A stretch of 64,000 nt of DNA from Saprospiraceae bacterium (GCA_016714445.1 JADJNF010000009.1:62001-126000); one strand, 5' to 3'; numbered from the stretch's first letter, positions 8,435-17,010 are shown. A program made the numbers and translations. Notes: a model not told the origin generated them from the letters alone.

Positions 8435-8785
8435 TTAATAGGATAAATTGTTAAACATTGTATTAAACCATTGATTATTTGCTGGGTTGTTGATAAAATT
8501 GTAGGTCGATTGGGCATCAATAAAACTATTTGCTGGTGCATTTGGATAAAACTGGGCAAACTTCTGTCTCACTTGTGCACTTTGCAAAATACTATTTGGC
8601 CCACCATTATCATAAAATCTGGCAGCTACACCAGCTTGATCTACAACATTATTATCTATACTCCATCTTATTCTATTTATAGGTAGGTCTCGTAAATATG
8701 CCCCTGCCTGAGTTACAAAATTGCCACCCCGATGGTCGCAGTTTGCAACTGCGATCCTATATTTTACGAATTTGAAATTCATCAT
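8435..8785 (-). CDS. possible detached C-terminal toxin fragment (hypothetical)
   Basis: A frame of about 116 residues starting with ATG at 8785 or 8782. The first dozen codons (through NCDHRG) are written in a REP-like palindrome (8730-8757). Only from GGNFVTQAGAYLRDLP onward does it read like normal protein, with a C-terminus rich in Asn, Phe and Gln and no signal. That suggests the 3' tail of a longer gene whose front was replaced by repeat sequence. Its stop lies 6 bases from the next gene. The start overlaps the stop of the upstream transposase frame by one base (TGATG). Toxin identity is inferred from context; no catalytic motif is recognised. Confidence 0.4.
   Translation of the reverse strand: MMNFKFVKYRIAVANCDHRGGNFVTQAGAYLRDLPINRIRWSIDNNVVDQAGVAARFYDNGGPNSILQSAQVRQKFAQFYPNAPANSFIDAQSTYNFINNPANNQWFNTMFNNLSY
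8730..8757. repeat. REP-like imperfect palindrome
   Basis: GGTCGCAGTTTGCAACTGCG reads as two near-complementary arms (GCAGTT/AACTGC) around a short centre. It lies about 30 bases downstream of the REP-associated transposase frame, the place where such transposases keep a target repeat. Similar arms occur at 10243-10266 (AAGTTGCAAACTTGCG). Confidence 0.55.
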
Positions 8786-9363
8786 CAACTATCGATAAAT
8801 CCAATGGTATTATCCAATTCTAACAGTTCAATTTCAACAAAGTTTTCTTGACTTACATAAGAGCTAGCACTGCTATAAAGATAATCTTCAGCTTTGTTTA
8901 CCATACCATTTCTTAGAGGATTCAAATGGATATAAGCAAGCTTCTGATTTATCCATTTTGGACTTTGTAGTTCTACAGGGTGGCAGTCTTGTTGCCAAAA
9001 TTGATAAGTTTTATTATTTTTATTGTACTTAGCATAATAAGCAAATAGCCTTAACATCCATTCCTTTCTACTTTCTGAAGTAATAGATTGGATTGCTTCA
9101 AGGATGGATTTTGATGTGAATTTTTTAAAGTCTCTTACAAAGTCTGATAATAAGAATGGTTCTTTGGTGTAACAAATCAAATGTATATGATTACTCATAA
9201 TTACATAAGCATTTAATACCAGCCCTTTTTCTTTTTGTCAATAAATCAGACTATCAATTATGATTTTACGATAATCATCCTTCGAAAAAACATCTATCCA
9301 ACCCACTACAGTAAAAGTGATGTAATGTAAAGCATTCTGATTGATGATTTTATGTCCATGCAT
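8785..9363 (-). pseudogene. REP-associated tyrosine transposase (RAYT), interrupted by one in-frame TGA
   Basis: From ATG at 9363 the frame reads MHGHKIINQNALHYITFTVV, the normal start of a Y1/RAYT transposase (IS200-like HUH superfamily), then GWIDVF, and reaches TGA at 9238-9240 as codon 42. Past the stop the same frame continues without any shift through QKEKGL and the metal-binding MSNHIHL to a natural TGA at 8785. Related proteins usually have Cys after the Tyr at this place (YCQKEKG), so a TGC/TGT to TGA change is the simplest explanation. The 137-residue piece from ATG at 9198 keeps the HUH motif and the later Tyr-rich region, but lacks the first strands of the fold, so activity is doubtful. 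Confidence 0.85.
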
Positions 9364-9417
9364 TGATAAAATTATATTTGTGGCGAAGTTACAACTTTAT
9401 ACAAATTGCAAGTCAAC

Positions 9418-9465
9418 GAATTATAAATTCTTGATGTATTGGATCGAAGTCACAGACTTCGACCA
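9418..9465. repeat. 48-bp direct repeat, left copy, with palindrome
   Basis: This 48-base sequence, ending in a GAAGTCACAGACTTC hairpin, is identical to 10272-10319. The two copies bracket the MazEF module. The hairpin resembles a REP unit and lies just upstream of the transposase frame. Confidence 0.85.
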
Positions 9466-9570
9466 CCGGATGAATTCAAATGCATAATTACGGTTAAACC
9501 ATCGTGCCACTTAATAGAATATAAATGTTAGAGATTGTTAAAGAAAAATGAAAACATTAACCATTTGTAG

Positions 9571-9578
9571 TATATTTG
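9571..9578 (+). promoter_or_regulatory. candidate -7 element (TATATTTG) for the mazE-mazF pair
   Basis: TATATTTG matches TAnnTTTG and lies 27 bases before the chosen antitoxin ATG at 9606. Its placement would make the alternative start at 9576 impossible on the same transcript, supporting the shorter antitoxin. Confidence 0.45.
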
Positions 9579-9605
9579 CATTTCATACTTATAAAATGTA
9601 CTTAT

Positions 9606-9854
9606 ATGGCAAATTATACATCAAGTTTACCGGACAGTTTGCTCACTCAACTAAGTGAAATGGCACAAAAACTTAAGGTCCCTAAAAATCAAATCATTGA
9701 ACGTGCTTTGAACAAGTACCTGTCCGAAGTAGAGCGGCAATTGTATATACGCTCATTTAAACAATTGTCTGGAGACAAAGACATTCTGTCGATGGCTGAA
9801 GAAGGGATGGAAGATTATTTAATGAACTTAGATGAATGGGATGCTAAAGGGTGA
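9606..9854 (+). CDS. MazE-like antitoxin (ribbon-helix-helix type)
   Basis: An 82-residue protein opening MANYTSSLPDSLLTQLSEMA, followed by KLKVPKNQIIERALNKYL. A beta strand and two helices of this kind form a CopG/RHH DNA-binding domain. The acidic C-terminus (MAEEGMEDYLMNLDEWD) is the usual flexible tail that blocks the toxin. It would neutralise the MazF-like product and repress the shared promoter. The coding region overlaps the toxin gene by 14 to 23 bases, which favours coupled translation. The start at 9606 is preferred over 9576, which overlaps the promoter element. The module lies between 48-bp direct repeats next to a RAYT gene. Confidence 0.8.
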   Translation: MANYTSSLPDSLLTQLSEMAQKLKVPKNQIIERALNKYLSEVERQLYIRSFKQLSGDKDILSMAEEGMEDYLMNLDEWDAKG

Positions 9855-10173
9855 AATTTGGATGGCCGACCTCAGTCCGAAACACGGCAAAGAGCAAAGC
9901 GGCCAAAGACCGGTAGTTATCATCAGTGGTAATGTAATGAACAGCCATTTTGACCTGGTGATCACCTGCTCTCTGTCAAGTAAAATAAAAAATTTTATAG
10001 GAAATGTGATTTTAACACCTTCGCCCGCCAATGGGTTACTTCATGAATCTGAAATTTTGGTATTCCAAATAAGAAGTATCTCAAAAGACAGGCTTATCAA
10101 ACGATTAGGTCAAATAGATAGCCATGAAATGACGCTGATTGACGCTAATCTAAGTAAAATTTTAAAGTACTAA
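9841..10173 (+). CDS. MazF/PemK-family endoribonuclease toxin
   Basis: The protein starts MLKGEIWMADLSPKHGKEQS and has GQRPVVIIS soon after, the hallmark of the MazF/PemK fold, in which the Arg and a later Ser/Thr form the RNase site. The strand-loop pattern continues through ITCSLSSKI and the helix-forming C-terminus (KDRLIKRLGQID...). It is expected to cut mRNA at short sequence motifs unless bound by the antitoxin encoded just upstream. Full length (about 110 residues) suggests an intact toxin. ATG at 9832 is an alternative start three codons earlier. The gene overlaps the antitoxin's 3' end. Confidence 0.88.
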   Translation: MLKGEIWMADLSPKHGKEQSGQRPVVIISGNVMNSHFDLVITCSLSSKIKNFIGNVILTPSPANGLLHESEILVFQIRSISKDRLIKRLGQIDSHEMTLIDANLSKILKY

Positions 10174-10242
10174 GAAAACGATGATATGGATAGGTAAAGG
10201 TAGAAGTTATAAACCGATGACAACAAGGGCTGGATGATTAAG

Positions 10243-10345
10243 GCACAAGTTGCAAACTTGCGCCAGCATTGGAATTATAAATTCTTGATGTATTGGATCG
10301 AAGTCACAGACTTCGACCATCCCGCGAAACTTCGACAATCGGTCA
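10243..10345. repeat. REP-like palindrome cluster including right copy of the 48-bp repeat
   Basis: The segment holds AAGTTGCAAACTTGCG (10247-10262), the right copy of the 48-bp direct repeat (10272-10319) with its GAAGTCACAGACTTC hairpin, and then GAAACTTCGACAATCGGTC with further complementary arms. It fills the gap between the toxin gene and the TRAP binding-protein gene. Frames read through it are not protein-like. Confidence 0.75.
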
Positions 10346-10459
10346 ACCGACCGGAAGGGCAAATGCCTTTTTTCACTTTTTCTGAATTTTGTTTTATATC
10401 AAAAGTCACCAACCAGAAAAAAAATATTAGGTTTGTGGGATTCAATTATCATCCGCATT

Positions 10460-11560
10460 ATGGATCGCAAAACATTTATAAAAAATTCAACTTTAGCTGT
10501 ATTGGGTGGCGGTGCTATGCTGGCTTCATGCAGCGATAAAGATAAAGATGTAACCACTAAAAAAGATCTCAGCAAAGAATATAAGTGGAAAATGGTTACC
10601 ACCTGGCCACCCAATTTTCCGGTGCTGGGTGAAGCCTGTCAGTTATTTGCTGATTGGGTGCATCAGATGTCGGGCGGTCAGATGACCATCAAGGTGTATG
10701 GTGCGGGTGAACTGATACCTGGGCTGGAAGTTTTTGATGCGGTAAGCAGCGGAGCTTCGGAAATGGGCAACGGTGCTGCCTATTACTGGGCAGGAAAATC
10801 ACCTGCGGCTCAGTTTTTTACTGCCGTTCCTTTTGGTATGAATGCACAACAAATGAATGCCTGGATGTACTGTGGTGGTGGTCTGGAGTTGTGGAAGGAA
10901 TTGTATGAAAGGTTTGGGATTATCCCTTTTCCGGCCGGCAATACTACCATGCAAATGGCTGGTTGGTTCAATAAAGAGATCAATACGATAGATGACTTCA
11001 AAGGTCTGAAGATGAGGATACCCGGCCTTGGCGGGAAAGTACTGGCCAAAGCCGGTGGTACAGCCGTACTGTCTTCAGGCAATGAAATATATACCAATCT
11101 GGAAAGGGGCGTCATAGATGCTACTGAGTGGATCGGTCCTTACCATGATTATGTCATGGGTTTTCATAAAATAGCCAAATATTACTACTCGCCGGGATGG
11201 CATGAACCCGGGTCTGTACTGGAAAATATATTTAATCTTAAAGCTTTTAATGAACTTCCCGAACACCTGAAAGTCATCCTGGAAACTGCTTCAGCCCGAA
11301 TGAATATGTGGGTCATTTCTGAATTTGAAGCAAAAAATAATGAATATCTGGTAAAACTGATCGACGAAGAAAAAGTGGAAATCAGAAAATTTGATGCCGA
11401 AACGTAACAAACATTAAAAAAATATACCACTGAAGTACTGGAGGAACTGGCCGCTTCAGATGATTTTACTAAAAAAGTGTACGATTCCTTTACAACCTTT
11501 GCTAAAAATATAAGAAACTGGGCGTCGTATTCAGAAAAGCTTTACCACGATTTGTTGTAG
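10460..11560 (+). pseudogene. TRAP transporter substrate-binding protein (DctP family) with in-frame stop
   Basis: From ATG at 10460 the product starts with MDRKTFIKNSTLAVLGGGA and a lipobox-like MLASCS, a twin-arginine-like/lipoprotein export signal. It then shows the DctP-family body (YKWKMVTTWPPN, TIKVYGAGEL, FKGLKMRIPG, ATEWIGPYHD). This family captures carboxylic or amino acids for a TRAP permease. TAA at 11405-11407 ends the frame after FDAET, but the same frame then continues for 50 codons (QTLKKYTTEVLEELAASDD to HDLL) to a TAG at 11558, a normal family C-terminus. The 315-residue product would lose the last helices. No DctQM permease genes lie nearby. Confidence 0.8.
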
Positions 11561-11563
11561 GGT

Positions 11564-12502
11564 TTACTTAGGTGGTGCATACAGCCTGTAAGTGTTACAA
11601 GCATACCCACCCCAGATACCTAAACCACCTTTTATATTTGTAGCTATCCTGGTGTAAGATGAAAACGGACCACCGCTATTGGCACTGAAATCTCTGGTAT
11701 TCCAAAAATCAAAATGTGCTTTATCGATGGAACACCATTTGACAAACACGCTGTCGCCTCGCATAAAAAGTCCAAAAGACTCGGGATCAAAATCACCTCC
11801 TCTTCGTTCTGCTTTCTGCAAAGGAAATTCAAATTTTTTACCGTCAAAGATGGCATCATCCGTCACCGATCCGAATGGGGGTATCAAAACATCATCCCCG
11901 GTTGCAGTCAGATACCTGTAATAATTTTTAATTCCAGCCGGATCATCGATAGTGACATTGAGCTGAGCCAATGTATCGCTTGGCGTACCCGGAGGATCGA
12001 CCCACATAAAGTTACTTAATCCGGTGAAAGCAGGAACTGTAGTAGATGCCGTAATGGTTTTACCTTCGACCTGTACCTTCAGATCATATTTCCTCCCGTA
12101 ATCTTTCGTAATCTGTCCAAATAAATCAGCATACACACATATATCTACAGATGATGAGTCGGGATTAAATCCTAATACAGCATACACTTGTGCTTTTAAT
12201 TCATCAGGAATCTGGCTGAGACATATTTCAGTCAAAGCAACCGTTTTGTCGCCGTCAAAAACCGAAACTTCTGCATTTCTGACAAATAATTCTGTAAATT
12301 TATCCGGATTGATGGTCGAAATAAAAGGAATACTTCTGGTTAAAATGACAAAAGTTGGATTGCTCCCTTCACCCACTTCCACGTATCCTTCCACGACGAT
12401 TTCCTGCTCAGAAATGCTGGTTTCCGGTATATATTCTTCTTCACAGGAGGTAAAAGCAAATAAAATAATTGCCGGAAATAATAATTTAATGATACTCTTC
12501 AT
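11564..12502 (-). CDS. DUF4249 lipoprotein, partner of TonB-dependent receptor
   Basis: A lipoprotein signal (LFAFTSCEEEY) leads into the DUF4249 pattern: EQEIVVEGYVEVGEG near the start, a PTFVILTRS strand, an Ig-like strand region with VSVFDGDK, and a C-terminal half with KWCSIDKAHFDFW and a YACNTYRLYAPPK end. DUF4249 proteins occur next to TonB receptors in Bacteroidota and are taken to be surface-exposed accessory proteins, comparable in position to SusD. The gene begins 5 bases after the receptor stop. ATG at 12502 is chosen because it begins the signal peptide. The ligand is unknown. Confidence 0.85.
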   Translation of the reverse strand: MKSIIKLLFPAIILFAFTSCEEEYIPETSISEQEIVVEGYVEVGEGSNPTFVILTRSIPFISTINPDKFTELFVRNAEVSVFDGDKTVALTEICLSQIPDELKAQVYAVLGFNPDSSSVDICVYADLFGQITKDYGRKYDLKVQVEGKTITASTTVPAFTGLSNFMWVDPPGTPSDTLAQLNVTIDDPAGIKNYYRYLTATGDDVLIPPFGSVTDDAIFDGKKFEFPLQKAERRGGDFDPESFGLFMRGDSVFVKWCSIDKAHFDFWNTRDFSANSGGPFSSYTRIATNIKGGLGIWGGYACNTYRLYAPPK

Positions 12503-12507
12503 AATAT

Positions 12508-14880
12508 TTACTTTTGATTCCATTTAAAATTATAGGTAATGCTCGGAATAAGCGGGAAAATGGTAATTTTTGTCCCCGTGATGGTGTTTGTACCTGTCTG
12601 AAAGTCTGTCGTGGTGTCAAAATTCACAAAAAACGGATTTTTCCTGTTGTAGGTATTGTATACTGAAAATGTCCAGCTTCCTTTAAATCGTTTTTTAGAG
12701 TCGGGTTTTGGCGTGTAGGTAGCTGACAAGTCCAATCTGTGATAATCATCCAGTCTGGCGCTGTTGCGGGGTCCATAAAATAAATTGACCGATTGTTCCA
12801 CAAAAAAGAAACCTCTCACAGGGGTAAATAATTTTCCCGTTCCATAAATAAATACAGCACCCAAATCCCATTTTTTGGATGGTTTGTAATTTACCACCAC
12901 AGAAAGATCATGTGGTCTGTCATATACAGCAGGATACCACCGGCCTTCTTCGATATCTTCAAATGACCGCTCTGATCTGGACAAAGTATAACCTATCCAA
13001 CCATTGAGTTTTCCTTTGGCTTTTTTTAGAAAAAATTCAGCACCGTATGCCCTACCCTTGCCAAAAACAAAAGCGTCTTCCACTTCTTTGCTGATGTCAT
13101 TTACATAATTATCCGCATAGTCAATCTGGTTTTTAAGATCTTTGTAATAGACTTCTATGGAAGTTTCATACATATCATTGTTGAAATTCTTAAAAAATCC
13201 AAGTGCGTATTGTACGCCTCTCTGTGGTTTTACGATTTCAGTACTAGGTACCCAGACGTCTGCCGGCAAAGTGCTGGAAGAATTGCTCACCAGGTGCAAA
13301 TATTGTGTGGTAACTGCCACTCCCGCTTTTATGCTGAAATTTTTGGACGCTTTATAGTTTACGCTAAGCCTTGGTTCAAGACCGGTATATGTAACCGCAG
13401 GTTCAAAAGTACCAAATTGTTCACCTGTAATTTTTGACGTGTACGGACCCACCTGCTGAAAAGCACTGAATCTCAGTCCTGTATTGATGGCCCATTGATC
13501 ACTTAACTTCATATCATCCAACACATAAACGGCGGCTTCATTGGCATATTTTGGTTTGAAGGTGGTGTTGAAATCCACTTCACCATTGGTGGCGCTGGCT
13601 GTATTGGGCGTTAGCGTATGATAGGTGTAATTTACTCCATATTTTATGGTGTGAGATGTAGCCGGATAGTTTTCAAAATCAATCTTTAAATTCCAGTCTT
13701 TTACTCCTGAGTACAATTTAAAGACAAAATCATCCTGACCACCATTAAACTGAAAACGATAATCGTTGTATACCGCAGACACATTCATAAACATTTTATC
13801 GCTGAAAAGATGATTCCACCTCAAAGTAGCGGTCTTATTGCCATATGGCAGATCAAAGGCAAAGTCTCTTCCCGGTTGCCGAAATTTCAACACATCATTG
13901 CCAAAATAACCACTAAAAAATAATCTGTTTTTATTGGAAAAAGTATAGTTCCACTTCGTATTCAGGTCATAAAAGTAGTAATTTGTTCCTTCAAAATTTG
14001 ACCCTTTGAGCGCAGGTTGTACCAGATCCAGGATATATGTCCTTCTGCCGGAAATCATAAATGAGCTTTTGTCTTTTACTACAGGTCCCTGTACTGTCAG
14101 TCTGGATGATATCAACCCGATGCCCCCTTCTACTTCATAATGTTTATCATTTCCTTCCTTCATCTGGATATCAAGGACCGATGACAACCTTCCACCAAAA
14201 TTGGCCGGCATACTTCCTTTGATCAGTGTTGTATTTTTGAGCGCATCTGCGTTAAAAACCGAAAAGAAACCCAACATATGACCTGAATTGTACACCACTG
14301 CTTCATCCAGTAAAACGAGATTCTGATCCGGTCCGCCACCGCGAACATAAAAACCTGCATTTCCTTCGCCTGAAGACAATACGCCCGGAAGAAGCTGAAT
14401 GGCTTTGAGTACATCCACCTCGCCAAATATAGCTGGTAACTTCTTAATATTTTCGACCGGAAGCTCCACGGTTCCCATTTGAGTGCCTTCTACATTTCGT
14501 CGTCTGTCGTCTTTTTCCGCAGAGATAACCACTTCTTCTATGAGTACGCCTTCAGCCAGCGACACATTCAGTGTTACATTTTTATTTAGATCCACCTCAA
14601 AGAACTGTTCTTCATATCCCAGATAAGAAAATCCTATTTTATACTTGCCCTGGTCCAGGGTCAGTGAGTAAAACCCATAGGTGTTGGTGGTTGCTCCGCG
14701 GGAAGTATTGGCAATATTAAAAATATTAGCGCCAATGAGTGTCTCGCCGGAAGATGCATCTTTCACATACCCGCTGATGGTGAATGACGACTGACCGCTT
14801 ACTCCGGCTGCCAACCATAAAAAAATTATACTTTGTAATATCTTCACTTTATAATAATTATTGTCAATAAATTTATTCAA
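12508..14880 (-). CDS. TonB-dependent receptor with carboxypeptidase-like regulatory domain
   Basis: After a signal peptide comes a CarboxypepD_reg-like beta-sandwich (about residues 32-112; FTISGYVKDASSGETLIGAN). It is followed by a plug domain (about 140-235; PAIFGEVDVLKAIQLLPGV and GFYVRGGGPDQNLVLLDEA) and a 22-strand outer-membrane barrel ending in a hydrophobic strand (SITYNFKWNQK). It should import a large substrate across the outer membrane using TonB energy. At 790 residues it is shorter than SusC receptors (about 1000) and typical of DUF4249-linked ones. It forms a two-gene operon with the DUF4249 gene. The substrate cannot be read from the sequence. Confidence 0.9.
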   Translation of the reverse strand: MNKFIDNNYYKVKILQSIIFLWLAAGVSGQSSFTISGYVKDASSGETLIGANIFNIANTSRGATTNTYGFYSLTLDQGKYKIGFSYLGYEEQFFEVDLNKNVTLNVSLAEGVLIEEVVISAEKDDRRRNVEGTQMGTVELPVENIKKLPAIFGEVDVLKAIQLLPGVLSSGEGNAGFYVRGGGPDQNLVLLDEAVVYNSGHMLGFFSVFNADALKNTTLIKGSMPANFGGRLSSVLDIQMKEGNDKHYEVEGGIGLISSRLTVQGPVVKDKSSFMISGRRTYILDLVQPALKGSNFEGTNYYFYDLNTKWNYTFSNKNRLFFSGYFGNDVLKFRQPGRDFAFDLPYGNKTATLRWNHLFSDKMFMNVSAVYNDYRFQFNGGQDDFVFKLYSGVKDWNLKIDFENYPATSHTIKYGVNYTYHTLTPNTASATNGEVDFNTTFKPKYANEAAVYVLDDMKLSDQWAINTGLRFSAFQQVGPYTSKITGEQFGTFEPAVTYTGLEPRLSVNYKASKNFSIKAGVAVTTQYLHLVSNSSSTLPADVWVPSTEIVKPQRGVQYALGFFKNFNNDMYETSIEVYYKDLKNQIDYADNYVNDISKEVEDAFVFGKGRAYGAEFFLKKAKGKLNGWIGYTLSRSERSFEDIEEGRWYPAVYDRPHDLSVVVNYKPSKKWDLGAVFIYGTGKLFTPVRGFFFVEQSVNLFYGPRNSARLDDYHRLDLSATYTPKPDSKKRFKGSWTFSVYNTYNRKNPFFVNFDTTTDFQTGTNTITGTKITIFPLIPSITYNFKWNQK

Positions 14881-15355
14881 TACATTACTAGAACCAATAA
14901 ATAATCTGTTTTACGACCTTATAACGATTGAAATCAAAATATGATTAGGAAAAGTGCCCTTTTTTAGATTAAATAATACATTTTGGTGATCAAAGGTGAG
15001 AAATGTTGTTTGAGATGTTGAGTTGTTAGAGTTGTTGGAGTTGCGGATTTGCTGAATTGGGGAGTTATGGTAGTTGTGTGGGATCTTGGTGAATTGAGCT
15101 TGTACAAAACACGCATGATCTAAACCGATACAACGATAGCTAGCATAGAGAAAATGGTCAGTTCGGTTCATTTGTAAAGCATATATGTGGGGAAAGCATA
15201 CAAAACTGCAATAAAGATATATTTTTGTTATAGGAATAAACAAGTTATAGATCATGATATGAGAATATTCGAACTCAATCAATCTATAAGAATTTCCAGG
15301 AATCCTTATCTTTGTGGTTTGAGTCCTTAGATATATGGTTTTGAAAGAGTAAAAT
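14881..15355. other. 475-bp intergenic region between divergent genes
   Basis: This region separates the start of the TonB receptor gene from the GNAT-like gene. It contains a degenerate GTTGAGTTGTTAGAGTTGTT-like stretch (15016-15045) that recurs near 18.0 kb. An open frame on the minus strand (14911-15507) overlaps the GNAT-like gene and is not protein-like. No RNA gene is evident. Confidence 0.4.
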
Positions 15356-15886
15356 ATGACAAAACAAAAGACAATAGATATTTGGATTGATAAATTGACA
15401 AATAGCATTGTCAATACTATTTCTGGTGATAGTTTGCCTACCCATGTAATTGAAGTAACTTCACAAGACTTAAAGATAGTTACAAAATCAAGGGGTTGGA
15501 ACTTCAATTGGAAAGGCGAGATTAAAAAAGAAGGTACTATTGTCTATAAATTGGTGATCTTAGGAAATGAAAACATAATACAAGGACTGATTAGTTTGGA
15601 AGACAGGGGAGATCATGTTTTTGTCAATATAATCGAAAATGCTCCTTTTAATATTGGGAAAAACAAGGTTTATGAAGGTGTTCCGGGAAATCTATTTGCA
15701 TACGCTTGCAGACTTAGTTGGGATAATGGGAACCAAGGATTGGTATCTTTTGTTTCTAAATCCAGGTTAATAGATCATTATGAGAAGTCATTAGGTGCAA
15801 TCCATGTTGGTGGATTTAAAATGGTCATTTTCCCTAAGCCAGCATTTCAACTTATTAAACAATATTATCCACATTTAGTAAATTAA
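15356..15886 (+). CDS. GNAT-like hypothetical protein, first gene of a two-gene unit
   Basis: A 176-residue soluble protein. The middle (YKLVILGNENIIQGLISLED), the central VNIIENAPFNIGKNKVYEGV and the helix after it (LFAYACRLSWDNGNQGLVSF, then KSRLIDHYEKSLGA) follow the strand-helix-strand order of a GNAT acetyltransferase core, with LIDHYEKSLGA resembling the late GNAT motif. The usual acetyl-CoA pyrophosphate loop (Q/RxxGxG/A) is not clear, so the fold is probable and the activity unproven. A small basic gene follows after 5 bases. The pair has the size and layout of a toxin-antitoxin unit, which is only a hypothesis. Confidence 0.55.
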   Translation: MTKQKTIDIWIDKLTNSIVNTISGDSLPTHVIEVTSQDLKIVTKSRGWNFNWKGEIKKEGTIVYKLVILGNENIIQGLISLEDRGDHVFVNIIENAPFNIGKNKVYEGVPGNLFAYACRLSWDNGNQGLVSFVSKSRLIDHYEKSLGAIHVGGFKMVIFPKPAFQLIKQYYPHLVN

Positions 15887-15891
15887 ATAGA

Positions 15892-16077
15892 ATGAGATTA
15901 GGAATTGAGCCCAAAGGTATAGATTTTGTGGTAGAGCCAACAAAACAAACGAAAGCTGATAAAGAATTTATATCAAAAGTAATTGCACATTATAAAGCAA
16001 CTGGTGAAATTACAAGAGCTACGCTTCCCCAAAAAAAACAATCAAAATCAAAAAAGGAATTAATCACGAAGCAATAA
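15892..16077 (+). CDS. small basic protein, second gene of the GNAT-like unit
   Basis: A 61-residue protein opening MRLGIEPKGIDFVVEPTKQT and ending in a Lys-rich tail. It has a short helix (DKEFISKVIAHYKATGE) and no signal or membrane segment. I recognise no named family. The ATG lies 5 bases after the stop of the preceding gene, so the two are cotranscribed. Its size and charge could suit an antitoxin or nucleic-acid-binding partner, but this is inferred from gene order. Confidence 0.5.
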   Translation: MRLGIEPKGIDFVVEPTKQTKADKEFISKVIAHYKATGEITRATLPQKKQSKSKKELITKQ

Positions 16078-16197
16078 TTTATCTAGCTTTAGCAAGAACA
16101 GATGTTTTGACGCCAGTGTTGAGTGGCACCAAAACCGATATAAAGTCCGGCCGTTATACTGCACTTTAATACACATCCATCTAAAAAGATTAACCCG

Positions 16198-17010
16198 ATG
16201 AATTACCAAACTTTTGAACCGTGCACCGAGTTATCGACACTCATCAAATGTTATTGGACATTGGAAAGCCCGAAAGAAGAAACGCCTGAAAAACAAATCA
16301 TCGTACCCGACGGCTGTATGGAAATGATTTTTCACTATGGAGACTTGTACAGGCAATATCTGGAAAACGGAACCTCCATAATACAGCCAAAATGTTTTGT
16401 CTTCGGACAACTCACCCGACCCCTTGAAATAGAACCAACCGGAGAAACAGGTATTTTTTCAATTCGCTTTCATTCCAACGGTTTTTTGCCTTTCACCACC
16501 ATTCCGATAAAAGCCATGGAAAACAAAACCGCTTCACTGTTCGAAATGTTTGAAAAAGAGGGGATCGACATTGAACAAAAGATTTTGACAGCCACTAGTA
16601 CTTCTGAAAGAATACAACTGATTGAAACTTTCCTGCTCCACAGATTGACTGACATAAAAACCATTGACCGCATAGTAAAATCAACTGTAGACATGATTTT
16701 AACCGCCAACGGACAGCTTTCTGTTGAAGAACTATCCAAACAAACCAGGATCAATCGCAGACAGCTGGAGCGAAAATTTTCATCAGCCATTGGCCTCAGC
16801 CCAAAACAACTTTCAAAAACCATTCGCCTCCAGGCCACACTCAAAATGCTGCTTGGCAAAAAGTTTACCAGCCTTACTTCTTTGGCTTATGAAAACGAAT
16901 ATTATGATCAGGCCCATTTTATAAAAGATTTTAAAGAACTTACAGGATTTACACCTAAAGAATTTTATGGAAACAACCTTAAAATGACTTCCTTTTTCAT
17001 CACTGATTGA
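16198..17010 (+). CDS. AraC-family transcriptional regulator (DUF6597 N-terminal domain)
   Basis: The N-terminal half (YQTFEPCTELSTLIKCYWTL, IIVPDGCMEMIFHYGD, FSIRFHSNGFLPF) is the DUF6597 sensor-like domain of many Bacteroidota AraC proteins. The C-terminal 100 residues hold two helix-turn-helix units, with SVEELSKQTRINRRQLERKF as the first and LTSLAYENEYYDQAHFIKDF plus TGFTPKEFY as the second, the standard AraC signature. It likely controls the VOC and DUF6265 genes downstream on the same strand. The inducer is unknown. Confidence 0.88.
   Translation: MNYQTFEPCTELSTLIKCYWTLESPKEETPEKQIIVPDGCMEMIFHYGDLYRQYLENGTSIIQPKCFVFGQLTRPLEIEPTGETGIFSIRFHSNGFLPFTTIPIKAMENKTASLFEMFEKEGIDIEQKILTATSTSERIQLIETFLLHRLTDIKTIDRIVKSTVDMILTANGQLSVEELSKQTRINRRQLERKFSSAIGLSPKQLSKTIRLQATLKMLLGKKFTSLTSLAYENEYYDQAHFIKDFKELTGFTPKEFYGNNLKMTSFFITD

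Noticed and set aside
9238..9240. TGA in the RAYT gene read as selenocysteine or recoded amino acid
   Set aside because: No SECIS-like hairpin is seen just after it, TGA ends other genes in the window, and the family has ordinary Cys there.
10234..10539. 101-codon open frame over the REP-like cluster
   Set aside because: It runs through palindromic repeats and into the TRAP gene in another frame.
14911..15507. 198-codon minus-strand open frame overlapping the GNAT-like gene
   Set aside because: It overlaps a better supported gene, starts inside it and has no recognisable domain or signal.
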